A DNA stretch of 64,000 nt, taken from the NCBI RefSeq assembly GCF_028009165.1, contig NC_079241.1, positions 3,038,001-3,102,000 on the forward strand, in the 5' to 3' direction. The DNA comes from Akanthomyces muscarius. Its lineage: Eukaryota > Ascomycota > Sordariomycetes > Hypocreales > Cordycipitaceae. Position 1 is the first letter of the stretch. Each line of letters opens with the position of its first letter. The notes beneath the pieces were generated by a model. That model ran no database searches, had not been told where the DNA came from, and saw only the letters and a list, made by a program, of their open reading frames with translations. Shown here one piece after another: positions 10,047-21,273 of this stretch. Made by a program: the position numbers and the translations under genes.

Positions 10047-11270
10047 ATGCTCTCCTCTGCCATCGTCGGCGCCATCGCCCTCTGCGGCGCCGCCTCGGCT
10101 GCCGTCGCCGCCCCTCCCGTCGCGGCCATCACCCCGGCGCCCGTCCTGCACCGTCGCGATCCGGCTGGCGAGCTGGACCCCTGGGTCAGCGTCAACGAGG
10201 ATCCCTCAGCCACCACCTTTACACCCTCGTGGACGACCGACGGCGAGGGCAAGACGTACCTCAAGGATGCTGCCCCGTCCAGCCTCACGGGCTCCGTCTT
10301 CTCCTTCACCACCCTCGCCGAGCCCACTACGACCACTGGCGATCCTCCGAACCCGACGGCCTCCAACAACAAGGGCAGTGGTGCCTTTTCCCTCTGCTCC
10401 AAAAAGGACAGCAGCATCGAGCCCTTTTGCAGACCAAGAGTCAACTCGACCCTCGAGCCCGGCAACGTCTACTACCGTACGAAGTACCCCATGATTCCCA
10501 GCCTTCCATCAGCTAACATTGGACGTCTAGTAACCTGGGACCCCGAACACTACGCCGACAAGAGCAACGAGTCATATGCCCTCACCGTCCAGGTTAAGCA
10601 GCAGAATCGCACCACCAAGGAATGGGTTTTCCTCTCCGACTTTGACAACACGCAGGTACCCGCTAAGCAGGGCTACTTTCCCTTTGCGGTTAACGATGGG
10701 CTTCTCGACGGCCACGACAGCAACAACATCACCGTCACCCTGCAGCGCCGCCTAAACAACACAATTGGCAACCCCGACGACGTCACCACCGAGTACCCCC
10801 TCATCGTCGCCAAGTTCAAGTACCCGGCCAAGGCTCCCAACAACGGCGCCACCGGCCACACCCTCACCATTGCCCTTCCCGTCGTCTTTGGCACCATTCT
10901 CCTGCTCGTTGTTGGCATGTGCCTCTGGAACCGCAAGACCCGCCGCATTCAGCTCGGCGAACTGATGTCCCGCACAAGCAAACGCGGCTACTCGGGCCGC
11001 TCTGAGCGTCGCCGCCGCATGTTTGGCTCTGGTGCCGCCACCGATGCCGACCACGACATTCAGCTCGGCAACGGCTTCCCTGACGACGGTCCCGAGTACC
11101 ACGACGCGCCCGCCAACGGTGCTCGCCGACACCGCGCCGACAGCGATGGTCTCGACAGCCTGACCACGTCGCCCGTGCACGGGAGCTTCCAGCAGCAGGG
11201 CACCACGGGCGGCCGCAACGCGTTTCGTGATGAGCTGGACCGTCAACACAACGAGCGCACTGGTCTATAA
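10047..11270 (+). CDS. Single-pass cell-surface membrane protein, unknown function
   Basis: Exons 10047-10476 and 10531-11270 (389 residues). The 54-bp intron (GTACGA donor, CTAAC branch, CTAG acceptor) is a multiple of three, so unspliced RNA stays open; splicing creates 'NVYYLTWDPEHYADKSNES', the expected beta-sandwich-like motif. Residues 1-21 are a signal peptide; the lumenal part is Thr/Pro-rich with many N-glycosylation sequons; one membrane helix (TIALPVVFGTILLLVVGMCLW) is followed by a basic stop-transfer (RKTRR) and a ~110-residue polar cytosolic tail. The topology resembles fungal wall-stress sensors, but I see no WSC or Mid2 domain, so a sensor role is only inference. Confidence 0.72.
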   Translation: MLSSAIVGAIALCGAASAAVAAPPVAAITPAPVLHRRDPAGELDPWVSVNEDPSATTFTPSWTTDGEGKTYLKDAAPSSLTGSVFSFTTLAEPTTTTGDPPNPTASNNKGSGAFSLCSKKDSSIEPFCRPRVNSTLEPGNVYYRTKYPMIPSLPSANIGRLVTWDPEHYADKSNESYALTVQVKQQNRTTKEWVFLSDFDNTQVPAKQGYFPFAVNDGLLDGHDSNNITVTLQRRLNNTIGNPDDVTTEYPLIVAKFKYPAKAPNNGATGHTLTIALPVVFGTILLLVVGMCLWNRKTRRIQLGELMSRTSKRGYSGRSERRRRMFGSGAATDADHDIQLGNGFPDDGPEYHDAPANGARRHRADSDGLDSLTTSPVHGSFQQQGTTGGRNAFRDELDRQHNERTGL

Positions 11271-12031
11271 ATAGGCCTTTAATTACCAGTTTCGTAAATG
11301 AAAGCACTAGCTCAGGAGAACTATTGAGAAAGAGAAGGAACACTATAATGAAGGGCTGAAAAATCGAAACCAAAAAAAGCACAGCGTTTTTGCTGCCATC
11401 ATAGATAAAGGCGTTGGAAACGGTCATGATTGATATTTTGGGACCGTTTTTTTTTACCTGCCTGTATCAAGTGAAAGGTTGTTTGATTTTTTGTATAATG
11501 ACGCGGAAGGAGAATATGAAGTATAGACTGAATGGCTCATGTCTTGCACCTTGCCAAAGCCAATGAAATGATTTACACGACTATTGACTCTGAAACTATT
11601 TCCGACGCCTCATTCTCGACACAATCTGACTTGTTAGTACACAAAGTTCACTTGTACGGACATTCGCAAGGAGGGCGTGCCTGTGGTGATGGAAGAGCAT
11701 GATAATTATCACCCCGAGTACATTCATGTACGCCCCCAGGTGGTGTGTCATGAAGCAACAAGTACAAGCCCATCTATTTCCACAACGCCAAAAAGCAGAA
11801 GAAAAGAAAGGAGAATAGTAAACACTACCTGTCCTGTGTTGAAGAATCCATTGTACAGAAGAGAATGGATATTTTCAACGGGAGAATATATTATAGGAAG
11901 AAAATCAAAAAACGCCCCAGAGTTCCATCTCATGCCCTCGTTGCAACTCGCCCAAGCTCGCTCGACCAAAAGAAGAATAATCACACATTGCCCATAATTC
12001 GTATACCACCGTTCCCGTTTCAAGACCAATT
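11271..12031. other. Convergent intergenic region
   Basis: Holds 3' UTRs of the two converging genes, with homopolymer T and A runs (near 11440-11455). No gene seen. Confidence 0.5.
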
Positions 12032-13813
12032 TCACTCAACCTTGATCCGCTTCGCTTCTCCGTCATGTGCATCATGGTCGCCAAGCTCCATCTCGTCCGC
12101 CGTTCGTTTCAGTTCCTCGGCGACTTGCTGATCATGCAGCGCACACAGGTCGAGTCTTTCCTCGCCGTCTGACATGATGCGCATGTAATCGGCCGGAATC
12201 GCCGTGAGGAGCTGGCAGTTTGCCGCGCACGGCTTGTACGTCTCGGTGCTCCATTCCTCGTCGGCGTAGTTCTTGGCCTCTGCGAGAGTGTACCCCGTGC
12301 TGTACCCTTCGTGGTACGCATCGGGGAGTATGACAATAGTCTCTCCGGGCCGTTGGTCGACGATGCGGTAAGGGATGCCGAGCTTGTCGAGCTTTTCGGG
12401 AAAGAAGAATTCCGCGCGGTGCCGCATAAACTGGGAGCAACCGTCGGCGCCGCGACCGAGGGCCTTTTCGGCCACGTCAATGGCCGTGCACGGGACCACG
12501 ATCCAAATCTTGCGTCCACGGTAGAGGTGGTTGAGGGAAAGCAGGCGGTAGTCCTCTGCGTGGATCTGAAAGGTGGCGCCAAAGTGCGGCGCCGACTCGT
12601 AGACGTACGGGGTGTGGATGCCGGGGATCACGGCCTTGGTGCGGTCCAGCATGTCGCCGCGCAACGGATGGATGGGACTCCAGTCGGGCGGGACGCCAGC
12701 TTCCCGGCGCTGGTCGCTGTTCCAGGCGGGTACGTCGGGTCTATATCGTACATTGCGCATCTGCCTGCCCTTATTTCTGTGGAAAATCGTCTTGAGCGTC
12801 TTGAGCGTGTCGTCGACGGACTCTGACGGTTCCACGTCGACGTCCGCGGGGCTGTAAAACTCGCCCTCGGCCCTGACCGTGCTCAGTTGCCAAAATGTCG
12901 TCCGGCGAATCAGCTTCGCTTTGTAGGCATTGGCAGGCAGGGTTTGCTTGGCCTTGGACGGCAGTGGGCCTTGCAGATCGGCTGGCAGCTTGAGCTTGAA
13001 GCAGCCATCCTCGCATGCGCCGAGCTTTCGCGCAAAGGCGAGCAGCGCGGGAAAGTCGTCCCACTGCGCGGCCGTAGGCTTGAGGCGGATCAAGCGATGG
13101 CCGCCTGAAGCCTCGTCGTAGTCGTAGTCGAACTCTGCGATATCGCTCACGTCGCTGAGCGGCGATTCTGGAGCGTCGACATGTTCCGCGCGCTGTAGCA
13201 GCGGCGACGAGAATTGCGAGCGCACAGAGTCCATGTCGGAGCTGGCAATGGTGGCGGTCGAATTTGGCGGCTCCAGCGTGGTGGCAGTAGAAGGTGGGGG
13301 AGGTGTCGTTGCCGTCAGTCTGGTATCTTCTGTGCTTGCTGTTGGAGGTAGAGAATCCTCCTGCTCGGCGGGTGCCTCGTCGCCGGTCTCTGTGACAGTG
13401 CTGTCAAGCGGCTGCGTGGTGACAGTAGGAGACCGGGGAGGCGTTGTCGCCGCCGGTCTGATATCTTCTGCGCTTGTCTTAGGAGGTACAAAATCCTCCT
13501 CTGTGGCGGGTGTGTCGTCGTCGGCCTCTCCGACACTGGTGATAAGCGGCTGCGTGTTGGCCGGGGATGAGCCAATGTCACGGCCGCCGACGGCGCTGCT
13601 ACTCTTGGTTGAGGTAGTACCAGCGACAGGCCCATCTTGGTCTGCTTCCGCCGTTGTACTGTCCGCCGGGGGAGCTGCTGGCATCCGCTGCTGTACGTTT
13701 GCGCCGGGATATTCCACCAGGACGACGGTATCATCGTCATCGTCGTCGTCGACGTAAGCGTCGGCGTATCCGTCGGGGCGCGCAACCGGCCACTCCATCG
13801 TCGCAGCTGCCAT
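12032..13813 (-). CDS. JmjC-domain protein, putative histone demethylase
   Basis: 593 residues without introns. The C-terminal third carries a JmjC fold: 'GIHTPYVYESAPHFGATFQ' then H418-A-E420-D and the distal His501 in Y-H-E-G, which are the Fe(II) ligands (HxE...H) of active JmjC oxygenases; 'FFPEKLDKLGIPY' and 'RPGETIVILPDAYHEG' resemble KDM4-type enzymes. All three metal ligands are present, so 2-oxoglutarate-dependent demethylation is plausible. The N-terminal ~190 residues are low complexity, with a D7 run and a tandem repeat. No JmjN, PHD or Tudor domain is visible. It ends in a basic KRIKVE. The start could also be the ATG five codons downstream. Confidence 0.82.
   Translation of the reverse strand: MAAATMEWPVARPDGYADAYVDDDDDDDTVVLVEYPGANVQQRMPAAPPADSTTAEADQDGPVAGTTSTKSSSAVGGRDIGSSPANTQPLITSVGEADDDTPATEEDFVPPKTSAEDIRPAATTPPRSPTVTTQPLDSTVTETGDEAPAEQEDSLPPTASTEDTRLTATTPPPPSTATTLEPPNSTATIASSDMDSVRSQFSSPLLQRAEHVDAPESPLSDVSDIAEFDYDYDEASGGHRLIRLKPTAAQWDDFPALLAFARKLGACEDGCFKLKLPADLQGPLPSKAKQTLPANAYKAKLIRRTTFWQLSTVRAEGEFYSPADVDVEPSESVDDTLKTLKTIFHRNKGRQMRNVRYRPDVPAWNSDQRREAGVPPDWSPIHPLRGDMLDRTKAVIPGIHTPYVYESAPHFGATFQIHAEDYRLLSLNHLYRGRKIWIVVPCTAIDVAEKALGRGADGCSQFMRHRAEFFFPEKLDKLGIPYRIVDQRPGETIVILPDAYHEGYSTGYTLAEAKNYADEEWSTETYKPCAANCQLLTAIPADYMRIMSDGEERLDLCALHDQQVAEELKRTADEMELGDHDAHDGEAKRIKVE
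13280..13555 (-). repeat. Two-unit 138-bp (46-residue) coding tandem repeat
   Basis: Residues 87-132 and 133-178 of the JmjC protein are diverged copies of one 46-residue unit. Each begins TQPL, has an acidic centre and 'PP(K/T)(T/A)S(A/T)ED', and ends ATTPPxS/P-T-x-T. A truncated third copy (TLEPPNSTAT) follows. The copies differ at many positions, so the duplication is not recent. Confidence 0.75.
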
Positions 13814-15270
13814 TGCAAGTGCGACTGCGCCCGCTGTATGTTGAATCGTCGCGGGCTCTAAATTATTTAGGAGCCAGGCCCGAACGGAAATTCTTTTTCT
13901 TTCCGAGAGTGCTGAGCCATGTACCGAGTGGTGCGCAGGAGTCGGGCGTGAAACAAAAAAAAAAAAAGCTCGGTGACCGAGTCGCAGTGGGCGGCAAAGG
14001 TCAAATCTGGAGCAAGAGCAGGCTGCGCTTCCCGAAAACGGGAGGTGGGTGCTGCAGGTTTGTGCGGGCGGGCGTTTGGCGTGTGTTTCGGCGAGGCTCG
14101 TACAGTACAGGATTTGCGAAGCACGGTGTTTGGAGGAGGAAAAAAAAATCAGCAAAGGGCAGAAATATGTCGGAATTCGCAGTGAGGTGTTGTCAAGGTT
14201 TGACGTCGTCCGGGTGGCGCGCGCATGGACAAGTCATGGCTTGAGAGACCAACTCGAAGCATCTGCTGCTCACTTTGACTGGCGCATCAGCGAGGGGTGA
14301 CTTTGGCTTAAGTGTGGGGCTGGGGACGGGGCTGAGGCTGTCTGTGGCTTGGCCGCCTTTGACCCTCCGCTTGCCTCCTTGCCGCCTCTGTCTGCCTGTC
14401 ACTTTGCCTCCCTCCTTTCAACGTCATCCTGACTCGTTTGCTCGGCCGCCCCGTGCGCGGCTCGTCATTGTTGAACAAATCAGATATTTTGCTAAAGTTA
14501 GTGCCAAGAGGCTGCCCTATCAACTGCAAGACTCGCCTTCTCTGATCCCCCAACTGCAGCCATTCGCATCCCGTGCCGGGAATAACGAGCTGGCGTTGGC
14601 TGGTTTCCGCGACTTGGCACGTCAGCCCACTTCCCTCACACATCATCGTCGGGAGTTCGCCCAGATGCCATCCGTGCATCGTGTCATGTCTCACCTGCGG
14701 ACGCAATACCGTTATCTGCCACCCTTGCCATGTGCTATTGATCTCGTATTGCTTTCTGGAGCTATATTACCCCAACCGGCAACACAGCGTCGACAGTGGT
14801 GGATCAGCGGGCCAGCATCGACCAGGGACCGGGGACCGATCAGAGCTAAGCTTGGCATTGACCTGTAAAGCGATTCGCGGCTTTATAATTTAGGATTTGA
14901 CAATCACATCACCAGCGGCAAAATAATCGTCACGACACTTGCGCTTCTTGGCTTTCTGCTCTTGTCCCAATCATCTCAGAATCGCCGTGGGTAAGACTCT
15001 TGCCGCGTGGTTGATTTGCTTATCCAGATTACATGTAGCGTTGAGAGCACGGCCGAGCTTAACCAGATGCTCGATGTTTCCTCAAGAGCCACACACAGCA
15101 TCTTGTATGCTCTTAGCTTGGGTGACAACGCCACTTATGCTCGATCCACCGGCTCGTCGGGCCGCCAAACTGTGAATGCTTTATTCCCTTTGGCTTCACG
15201 TACGCGTAGTCATCAACATCGGATTCTGGAAATTTTGCCCGGAGTTCCTGTAGCTAAGTGTCTTGCCAAA
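13814..15270. other. Intergenic, about 1.45 kb
   Basis: Promoter of the JmjC gene and 3' flank of the F-box-like gene. A 197-codon ORF on the plus strand (14275-14868) has no domain and probably no coding role. Confidence 0.5.
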
Positions 15271-15960
15271 TCAATCCGTCTCAGAAACGTCCGGCGGCCA
15301 TTCAAACGTTAGCAAGCCCGCCTTTTCTGGCCCAATCTCCTCGCGCATTCTTGCCTCAAAAGCCGCCATATCTACTTGCGCCAGCAACTCCGCTTTGTTG
15401 AACTCGGTCGTATTTCTTATTAGAATCCGCCGCAGCTTCGGAAGCCGTTCAAGCACGTCCCTCCACTCCGCACACGAATCGCAATCATGCAGCAGACGCC
15501 ACGGTGAGGTGCTGCTTCGTCCCCTCTGCCAGGCGACAGTGAGCCGCACGCTAGTGATGCTCCAACGCTGGTCGTAGTTGAGTCTTGTCTCGACAAGCTT
15601 TCGGAAGTGAAGCGCTTCGACAAAGTGCAGCGTGTTCCGACCGTAGAATACCTCAACGCCGGCAAAGTACATGGCGCGGCATGCGAGGAGGATACTAACC
15701 AGCGGTGACCACGCGCTCCCGCGAGTCAACTTTTTGGCCTTGACAAAGCGCGACCTGGGAAGGAGCAGCATAGGTTCGTCCTGGGCGAGAATGGGGTCGA
15801 TTATCTGAACAAGAAGCTCGTGAGGGAGACGCGCCAGCTGCGACGGTTGCTGGTGGGCATGTGAAGTGGTCCCGCGGACGATTGGCAGTCCAGGCTGAGC
15901 AGCCGTATCATCGCTAACCTTCGACTCTTCCAATTGCCTTCTTTTTAGAGGACTTGGCAT
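15271..15960 (-). CDS. F-box-like hypothetical protein
   Basis: 229 residues from MPSPLKRRQ. After a polar N-terminus, 'LARLPHELLVQIIDPIL' (about residues 42-58) matches the start of an F-box helix, and 'LACRAMYFAGVEVFYGRNTLHF' is the pattern that follows the F-box in many fungal uncharacterised proteins. The remainder ('WRDVLERLPKLRRILIRN') is alpha/beta without a named domain. F-box proteins link substrates to SCF ubiquitin ligases; here that is only inferred from the motif. Longer in-frame upstream sequence starting at 16056 lacks protein character, so the second Met was chosen. Confidence 0.6.
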   Translation of the reverse strand: MPSPLKRRQLEESKVSDDTAAQPGLPIVRGTTSHAHQQPSQLARLPHELLVQIIDPILAQDEPMLLLPRSRFVKAKKLTRGSAWSPLVSILLACRAMYFAGVEVFYGRNTLHFVEALHFRKLVETRLNYDQRWSITSVRLTVAWQRGRSSTSPWRLLHDCDSCAEWRDVLERLPKLRRILIRNTTEFNKAELLAQVDMAAFEARMREEIGPEKAGLLTFEWPPDVSETD

Positions 15961-16310
15961 GTTTGCTACCCTCTCGAAGATTAATAAAAAAGTGCAGGTT
16001 GCAGTAGTGATAGAAAACGTGTCATGAGAAAATTCACGGCGCAGCGTGGTTCTCATAGAAGCTCAACGCCCGCGAGCAGCTAGCAGCGTTAGCGCAGCCA
16101 CCTGTAAGTCTCGGCCGTGCGAGAGGCTCAGAACCCGTGTCGAAATTGGCGAATCGCTTACCATCTGCTGCAGCCTGGTCTGTTCGACGCGGACAGACGC
16201 CACTGCTCGAATGCGGCGCCTGCCTCTTTGGGATGCTTCGATAGCAGCCTGTCACTTTCAGTAACCACTCGTGAACTGTAGATCTGGGAGTGCGCTGTTC
16301 GCTGAAAGAC

Positions 16311-16317
16311 TATAAAA
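16311..16317 (+). promoter_or_regulatory. TATA box of the DUF1993 gene
   Basis: TATAAAA about 147 bp before the ATG, followed by a pyrimidine-rich leader. Confidence 0.5.
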
Positions 16318-16463
16318 GGCCGGTTTGTCCCATTTCATGAATATTTTTCCACTCTGCTCTTACATATCTGCTCTTTCTGCCTTCACCACCTGCTTTTTGT
16401 GACAGCTGGGTTCAGACCTCGTTTCTTCGCTTTCGAATCAGTCAGTCAATATTCACGCTCAGT

Positions 16464-17097
16464 ATGGTTGGTCCTGTGCTCTACGAGGCCACGGTGCCTT
16501 ATTTTCGCAAGGCTTTGGAGAACCAAATCAAGCTCTTAGAAAAAGGGCAGGAGTGGTGCAAGGAGAACGGACATGACGAGACGAAGCTCTCCAACGGTCG
16601 TTTGGTGGAAGACATGTTTGTAAGCATCGTCCCTGACTCTATGCTTTCTTGTCCCCGATTTACTAACGAATGATTAGCCTCTTCCGTTTCATGTGACTTT
16701 CTGTACCTACAATGCTGTTCAATTCCTTGCTGATTTGGGCGCTACCGAAGCCACACCTGAGGAGATTACCATTGAAGGCCTCTCGGTGGACGAGCTCATC
16801 GCCAGAGTGGAGCGAACACTGAAGGTGCTGGATGGCGTCGACGCGAATGCATTTACAGCAAAAGAGGAAGGTGCGATTAAAATAGACCTGGGCAATTTAT
16901 CTATTGAGAGGCCAGCCTTGCAATATGCTCAGCAAATCGCTGGGCCGAGCTTGTAAGTCGTCTCGTCCGGGCTGTCGCGCCTCTCGGAATTCAACTAACA
17001 ATGTCTGCGTAGCTGGTTTCACCACGGTATGGTGTACAGCGTACTACGAGTGCAAGGTGTGCCGCTAGAAAAGCGTCTCTTCTTATCTGCCTTCTAA
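16464..17097 (+). CDS. DUF1993-family protein
   Basis: Exons 16464-16619, 16678-16952 and 17013-17097 (171 residues). Both introns have GTAAG(C/T) donors, ACTAAC branch sites and TAG acceptors. The product starts 'MVGPVLYEATVPYFRKALENQ', with 'PLPFHVTFCTYNAVQFLADLG' in the middle and ends 'FWFHHGMVYSVLRVQGVPLEK', the three conserved blocks of DUF1993, a DinB-like four-helix family. The final exon supplies the last conserved helix, so unspliced products would end early. Function is unknown; DinB-like proteins often bind metal and act in thiol chemistry, but I do not claim that here. Confidence 0.85.
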
Positions 17098-17672
17098 AGT
17101 ACTGGCGCCCTTTTTAGCACTATCTCTGTAATAGGATTGACACCTCCAAGGGATTGAACAGCTTGATATTGCTCATTATGCATTGTACTGTTGTGCTCGT
17201 TTGATTTTACAGGCTCCTTTAACTTACAGCAAGGCAGTTGTACACGAAATGGCTGGCCTCGGAGTTCTTTACACAAAGTCCTGTTACTGAAGACTGTCAT
17301 CGGCAGTTGCTGTTGGCCGTAAGCGCTAACAGCCACACTTCTGTTCTGGTTGAGTTCATGGGCACGGCTTATGGCAGAGGCCGGAACGAACATCAACGCA
17401 TAAAAAAAATAGACACTTCACATTTAACAGCGATTGACGTATATGTTATTGCTTTTCGCTAGATATTCGAATCACATCTGCGCGAGACAACAACAGTCAG
17501 CGGACGGTTAAGTCGGCAAGCTGATCACCGTTCAGGCTGAGCTAGTGACAGCGAGGCGCGCCCACCTGTCATGCGACATATCCCGCATCCTCGTCTTGAA
17601 TAAGCATCCTGCATCTGCTTCCATCTCAAGGGTAATTTCGAACTCACAAAACTATCAAGTTTTAAAAAAAAG
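17098..17672. other. Intergenic upstream of the NACHT gene
   Basis: AT-richer; no ORF of note. Includes the promoter of the NACHT gene. Confidence 0.5.
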
Positions 17673-20607
17673 ATGCATGATTTAGTTTTGTTACGGTGCA
17701 TCGCGCGCAGCTCCGCCATAGCCGCATGGCTAGCTGGTGGTGGTGGCGGTTCACTTCAGTCACCCCCCGACACCAATACAGATACCGACACAGACATCGA
17801 TGCAAGCGAAGTCGATGCAAAGCAACAGCTCCAGTTTTTGGAGGAGAGTTTGGACGATTTGCAGACTTCTTTTGACGTTTTCAACAGCGACTCGTCACAA
17901 AGTCGACGTCAAGACGGCGTCTCCGCCACCAAAGAGCTAGCCATAAGCTGTAGGAGCCTGTGCAGCCGCATGTCATCTGCCGTCCAGGCGGATCGAGGAC
18001 CGAAGCGTGTTGGCACATTACACAATACATGGAAAACGTCGCGCCCTAGTGCAGGGAGCGCGCGCCAGGGATTTGAGCTGCGAAAACTCTCGGAAAGACT
18101 GCAAGACTTACACAACAACTTGACTTTACAAGTGGGCAAGATTCTAAGGTGAGACCAACTGGTTGCGGATGCGTGGATCGTGTTGCTAATAACATCTTAG
18201 CGCTCATGTTACCACAGCAAAACATCAAATACGCCAGATACAGCTGGATAGCCGCAGACTCCAGTGCCAAAAGTCCAACCGGCTCAAGATTCTATCCAGC
18301 GTGTTGCGCAGCCTTGAGACAAAGATGCGCGCGTTACACCAGGGCTCATCCGGCAATATTCTCTCTTCCGGTGACATTGCAATCATTCAGACTCAGATCC
18401 AGCAAATGAGAGACGAACAGCAACACATCAAACGAGACCACACCATACTGAAGAGCCTCTCCTTCAGAAGCAACGTTGCGCGGTACGACACCATTCCCGA
18501 GGCACATCAGAGGACATTTTCCTGGGTATTTTCTGCGCTCGAGTCAGAAGATACGTCTTCCTCTGGTCTAAGCCTACAAGCATGGCTGGAGCGAGGCAGC
18601 GGGATTTTCTGGATCTCTGGTAAGCCAGGAGCCGGTAAATCGACACTGATGAAGTTTATTGCAGACCACGAGAGCGCCCAAGAGGCTCTATCGAAATGGT
18701 CGGCTCCCAAGCGAGCTGTCATTGTCACCCACTACTTTTGGTGTGCCGGCACCCAGATGCAAAGATCCCACAATGGGCTCTTACAGACCCTGCTCTTTGA
18801 AATCCTGCGGCAATTGCCTGATGCAATAGAATCATTGTTGCCAGAGCGCTGGAGCTCGCCAAACGTGAAGGGCTGGGCAATGGCCGACCTATATAACGCA
18901 CTGTTTACAATCGTCGGTCAGCCGGACCTGCCGGTCAAGTTTTGCTTCTTCATCGACGGACTTGACGAGTTCGATGGAGATCACCTCGCGCTGTGCCACG
19001 AGCTCATGGATCTCGCCAAGTCTGAAAACGTCAAGCTGTGTCTCTCCAGCAGACCATGGAGCGTGTTTGAGGAGGCCTTTGGCAGCGCAAAGATGGGCAA
19101 TTTGCGCTTACATGATTTGACCAAGAGCGACATTGTGAATTTTGTCTTGGATCGCTTCGCACAACATCCAGAAACAACGACGAGCTTGGCGCCGAATGAC
19201 TTACAGAATATAGCATTGGAGATTAGCGGCCAATCTCAAGGAGTCTTTCTCTGGGTATCGCTGGCTACCAAGTGCCTTCTCGAGGCTCTGTCAGAAGGCT
19301 GTTCACTAAGTACGCTGCTTGAGAATTTGCGTCGATATCCGTCTGAATTGGACGACTTCTTTACCTACACCCTCGAAAGTATCCCCTCAGATGCTCAGCT
19401 TACAATGGCGACGTCCTTTCTCATTACAGAAGCGGCGGAAAAGCCGCTCGATGTTGGCATTTATTACTTCCACGAGATGGAGTTTGCGGATCCTGATTAC
19501 GTCCTCAGCCTATCTCCCGAGCCTCCGAGCAGATTAGAGTACAGACGGCAGCTTTCACATACAACACAGCAATTTGAGACTCTTTGTCGTGGTCTGCTAG
19601 CTGTTGACCAGAAGACGAGAGTAGTCAACTGTCTCCATCGCACTGTGAGGGACTACCTGGATCAGCCCCAGACCAAGGCCATGTTGAGCGATAAGGCGCC
19701 TTCGGGCTTCTCCCCGAGCCTATGCCTTCTCAGAGCATCCGCCGCTTGGACCAAGTCCAGCAGAGCCACCATGTCAGATGAGCCGAAAGCAGAGTTTCTA
19801 TCGAGCATCACCTCGCTGCTGGCCGCCGCGGCTCAACTCCAGCGTCCTGAGGACCTGGCGCTCTGCCGTCGGCTGCTGGACGATCTCGACGGGTGCCTGG
19901 CAGCAAAAGGGCCGGCTGCGGATGAGAGCTTACAGATATTCCGATCACAGGTTATTGGTCACAGATTATGGGAATATTTGTCAGATGTTCAGACACGCCG
20001 GCCTGGATACCTTGACAGGCTGGAGGTACCGCCTTTAGTGCTGGCTCTCTTCCCCGACTATGAGATTGGCGAGGTGCGCGAGCGACCAGCACGGTGGGAC
20101 GAGGCCGTGACAAAGACGATAAAATGTCTGCTGGAGCAAGGCCAAGACCCGAACAAGCTCTTCTCCGCGGCGGAAACCCTTGGCACCCTGACGGAGAAGA
20201 GTCCTTGGATTGTGCTCTGCGAGCACACTCTGCCGCAACACGACGACACGCACATAGGCAATATTCGGAAGCTGCAGCCACGGCTCAAGTCGGCTTTGGA
20301 AACGGGCGTCCTCGAGGCATTCCTGTCCCACGGCGCCGCCCCCAACGCCCGGTGCGAGCGCCCCGGAAAGCCCGTCAGCGTCGTGGCGACCGACTACCTG
20401 CTGCACGCGTTCCGTCTCAGCAGCAAAGGTGAGGACCAAGTCTTGCAGGAGCTCTACTTGGCGCACGTCCAGTGGTTTGCGCCCAAGGACGCCGATCACC
20501 TAAACGCAGTGATACACGATTTCCTGCGTCTCATGGAGAAGACGCACGAGGGCGGATCGGCATTCCTGCAGCGGGTTTCTGAGAAGCTGCTGGCGCTGGC
20601 CACTTGA
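17673..20607 (+). CDS. NACHT-type STAND NTPase (fungal NLR-like)
   Basis: Exons 17673-18148 and 18201-20607 (960 residues); intron with GTGAGA donor and GCTAAT branch. Residues 1-250 are a mostly helical region with Asp/Thr-rich and coiled-coil-like parts but no effector domain I recognise. The NTPase follows: Walker A 'GKPGAGKSTLMK' from residue 299 and Walker B 'CFFIDGLDEFDGD' around 407-419, then 'LCLSSRPW' (sensor) and 'GVFLWVSLATK', typical of fungal NACHT proteins. The C-terminal 400 residues lack evident ankyrin, WD or TPR repeats. Such proteins act in non-self recognition and programmed cell death. The core motifs look intact. Confidence 0.85.
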
Positions 20608-21273
20608 AAGGACATGACAAGGAGAACATAACTTGGCATTTGACATTGTAAAATAGCTAAATCGCCGAGGAGGAAATTTCACCCTTGGCCATTTTCTGCA
20701 AAGTCTTTGTCACTCAACGCCCTCTCATTACATTTCCAATAGTCTGTTATTATCTCTTCCCGTTCGAGCCCAGAATGTCATAATCGATTCCGTCGATTTG
20801 GGCAAAGTTGCAAGGTGTAGAGCCGATGATCTGCGACTCGACGGAAGCGGCCCGTTCTGGCGATATATGTACTCTTTGAGCCCCAGACAAGATGTGGTAT
20901 ATAGGCCGATAGAGCTTTTTATAAGATTTGATGAATGACGGTTTTATTCGCTTATGTAGAGTGTTTGTATAGTGCGTGAGAGCGTAGGTGGAAGATGGAG
21001 GAGGGAAAATGCAGTCGGGGCTCTTGATGAAAGGGTAACGACTACTACAGCGGCTGTAATATTCTTCGTCAGCTTTTCTATTTGTGTGACCTGAGATGTG
21101 ATAGTGCGAAAGGATCTCAGAATAATCACTGTTTCTCGATTCCTTTTCCTCCGTCGCGTCCTGATTCCCTGAGAAATAGTCGCAAGAATTCTCATCATAC
21201 TTGGCGTGAGAAAGTGCCATCTTCCGGTGGATATCAGCTTCTACCTAGCGATGCATGGGTAATATGGATGTCC
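20608..21273. other. Convergent intergenic region
   Basis: AT-rich. A 156-codon minus-strand ORF (20750-21220) has no recognised domain and lies just downstream of the UNC93-like gene; I do not annotate it as a gene. Confidence 0.45.

Noticed and set aside
14275..14868. 197-codon plus-strand ORF
   Set aside because: No recognisable protein features; lies in a promoter/3' flank region.
20750..21220. 156-codon minus-strand ORF after the UNC93-like gene
   Set aside because: No domain and skewed composition; probably chance in AT-rich 3' sequence, though RNA data could change this.
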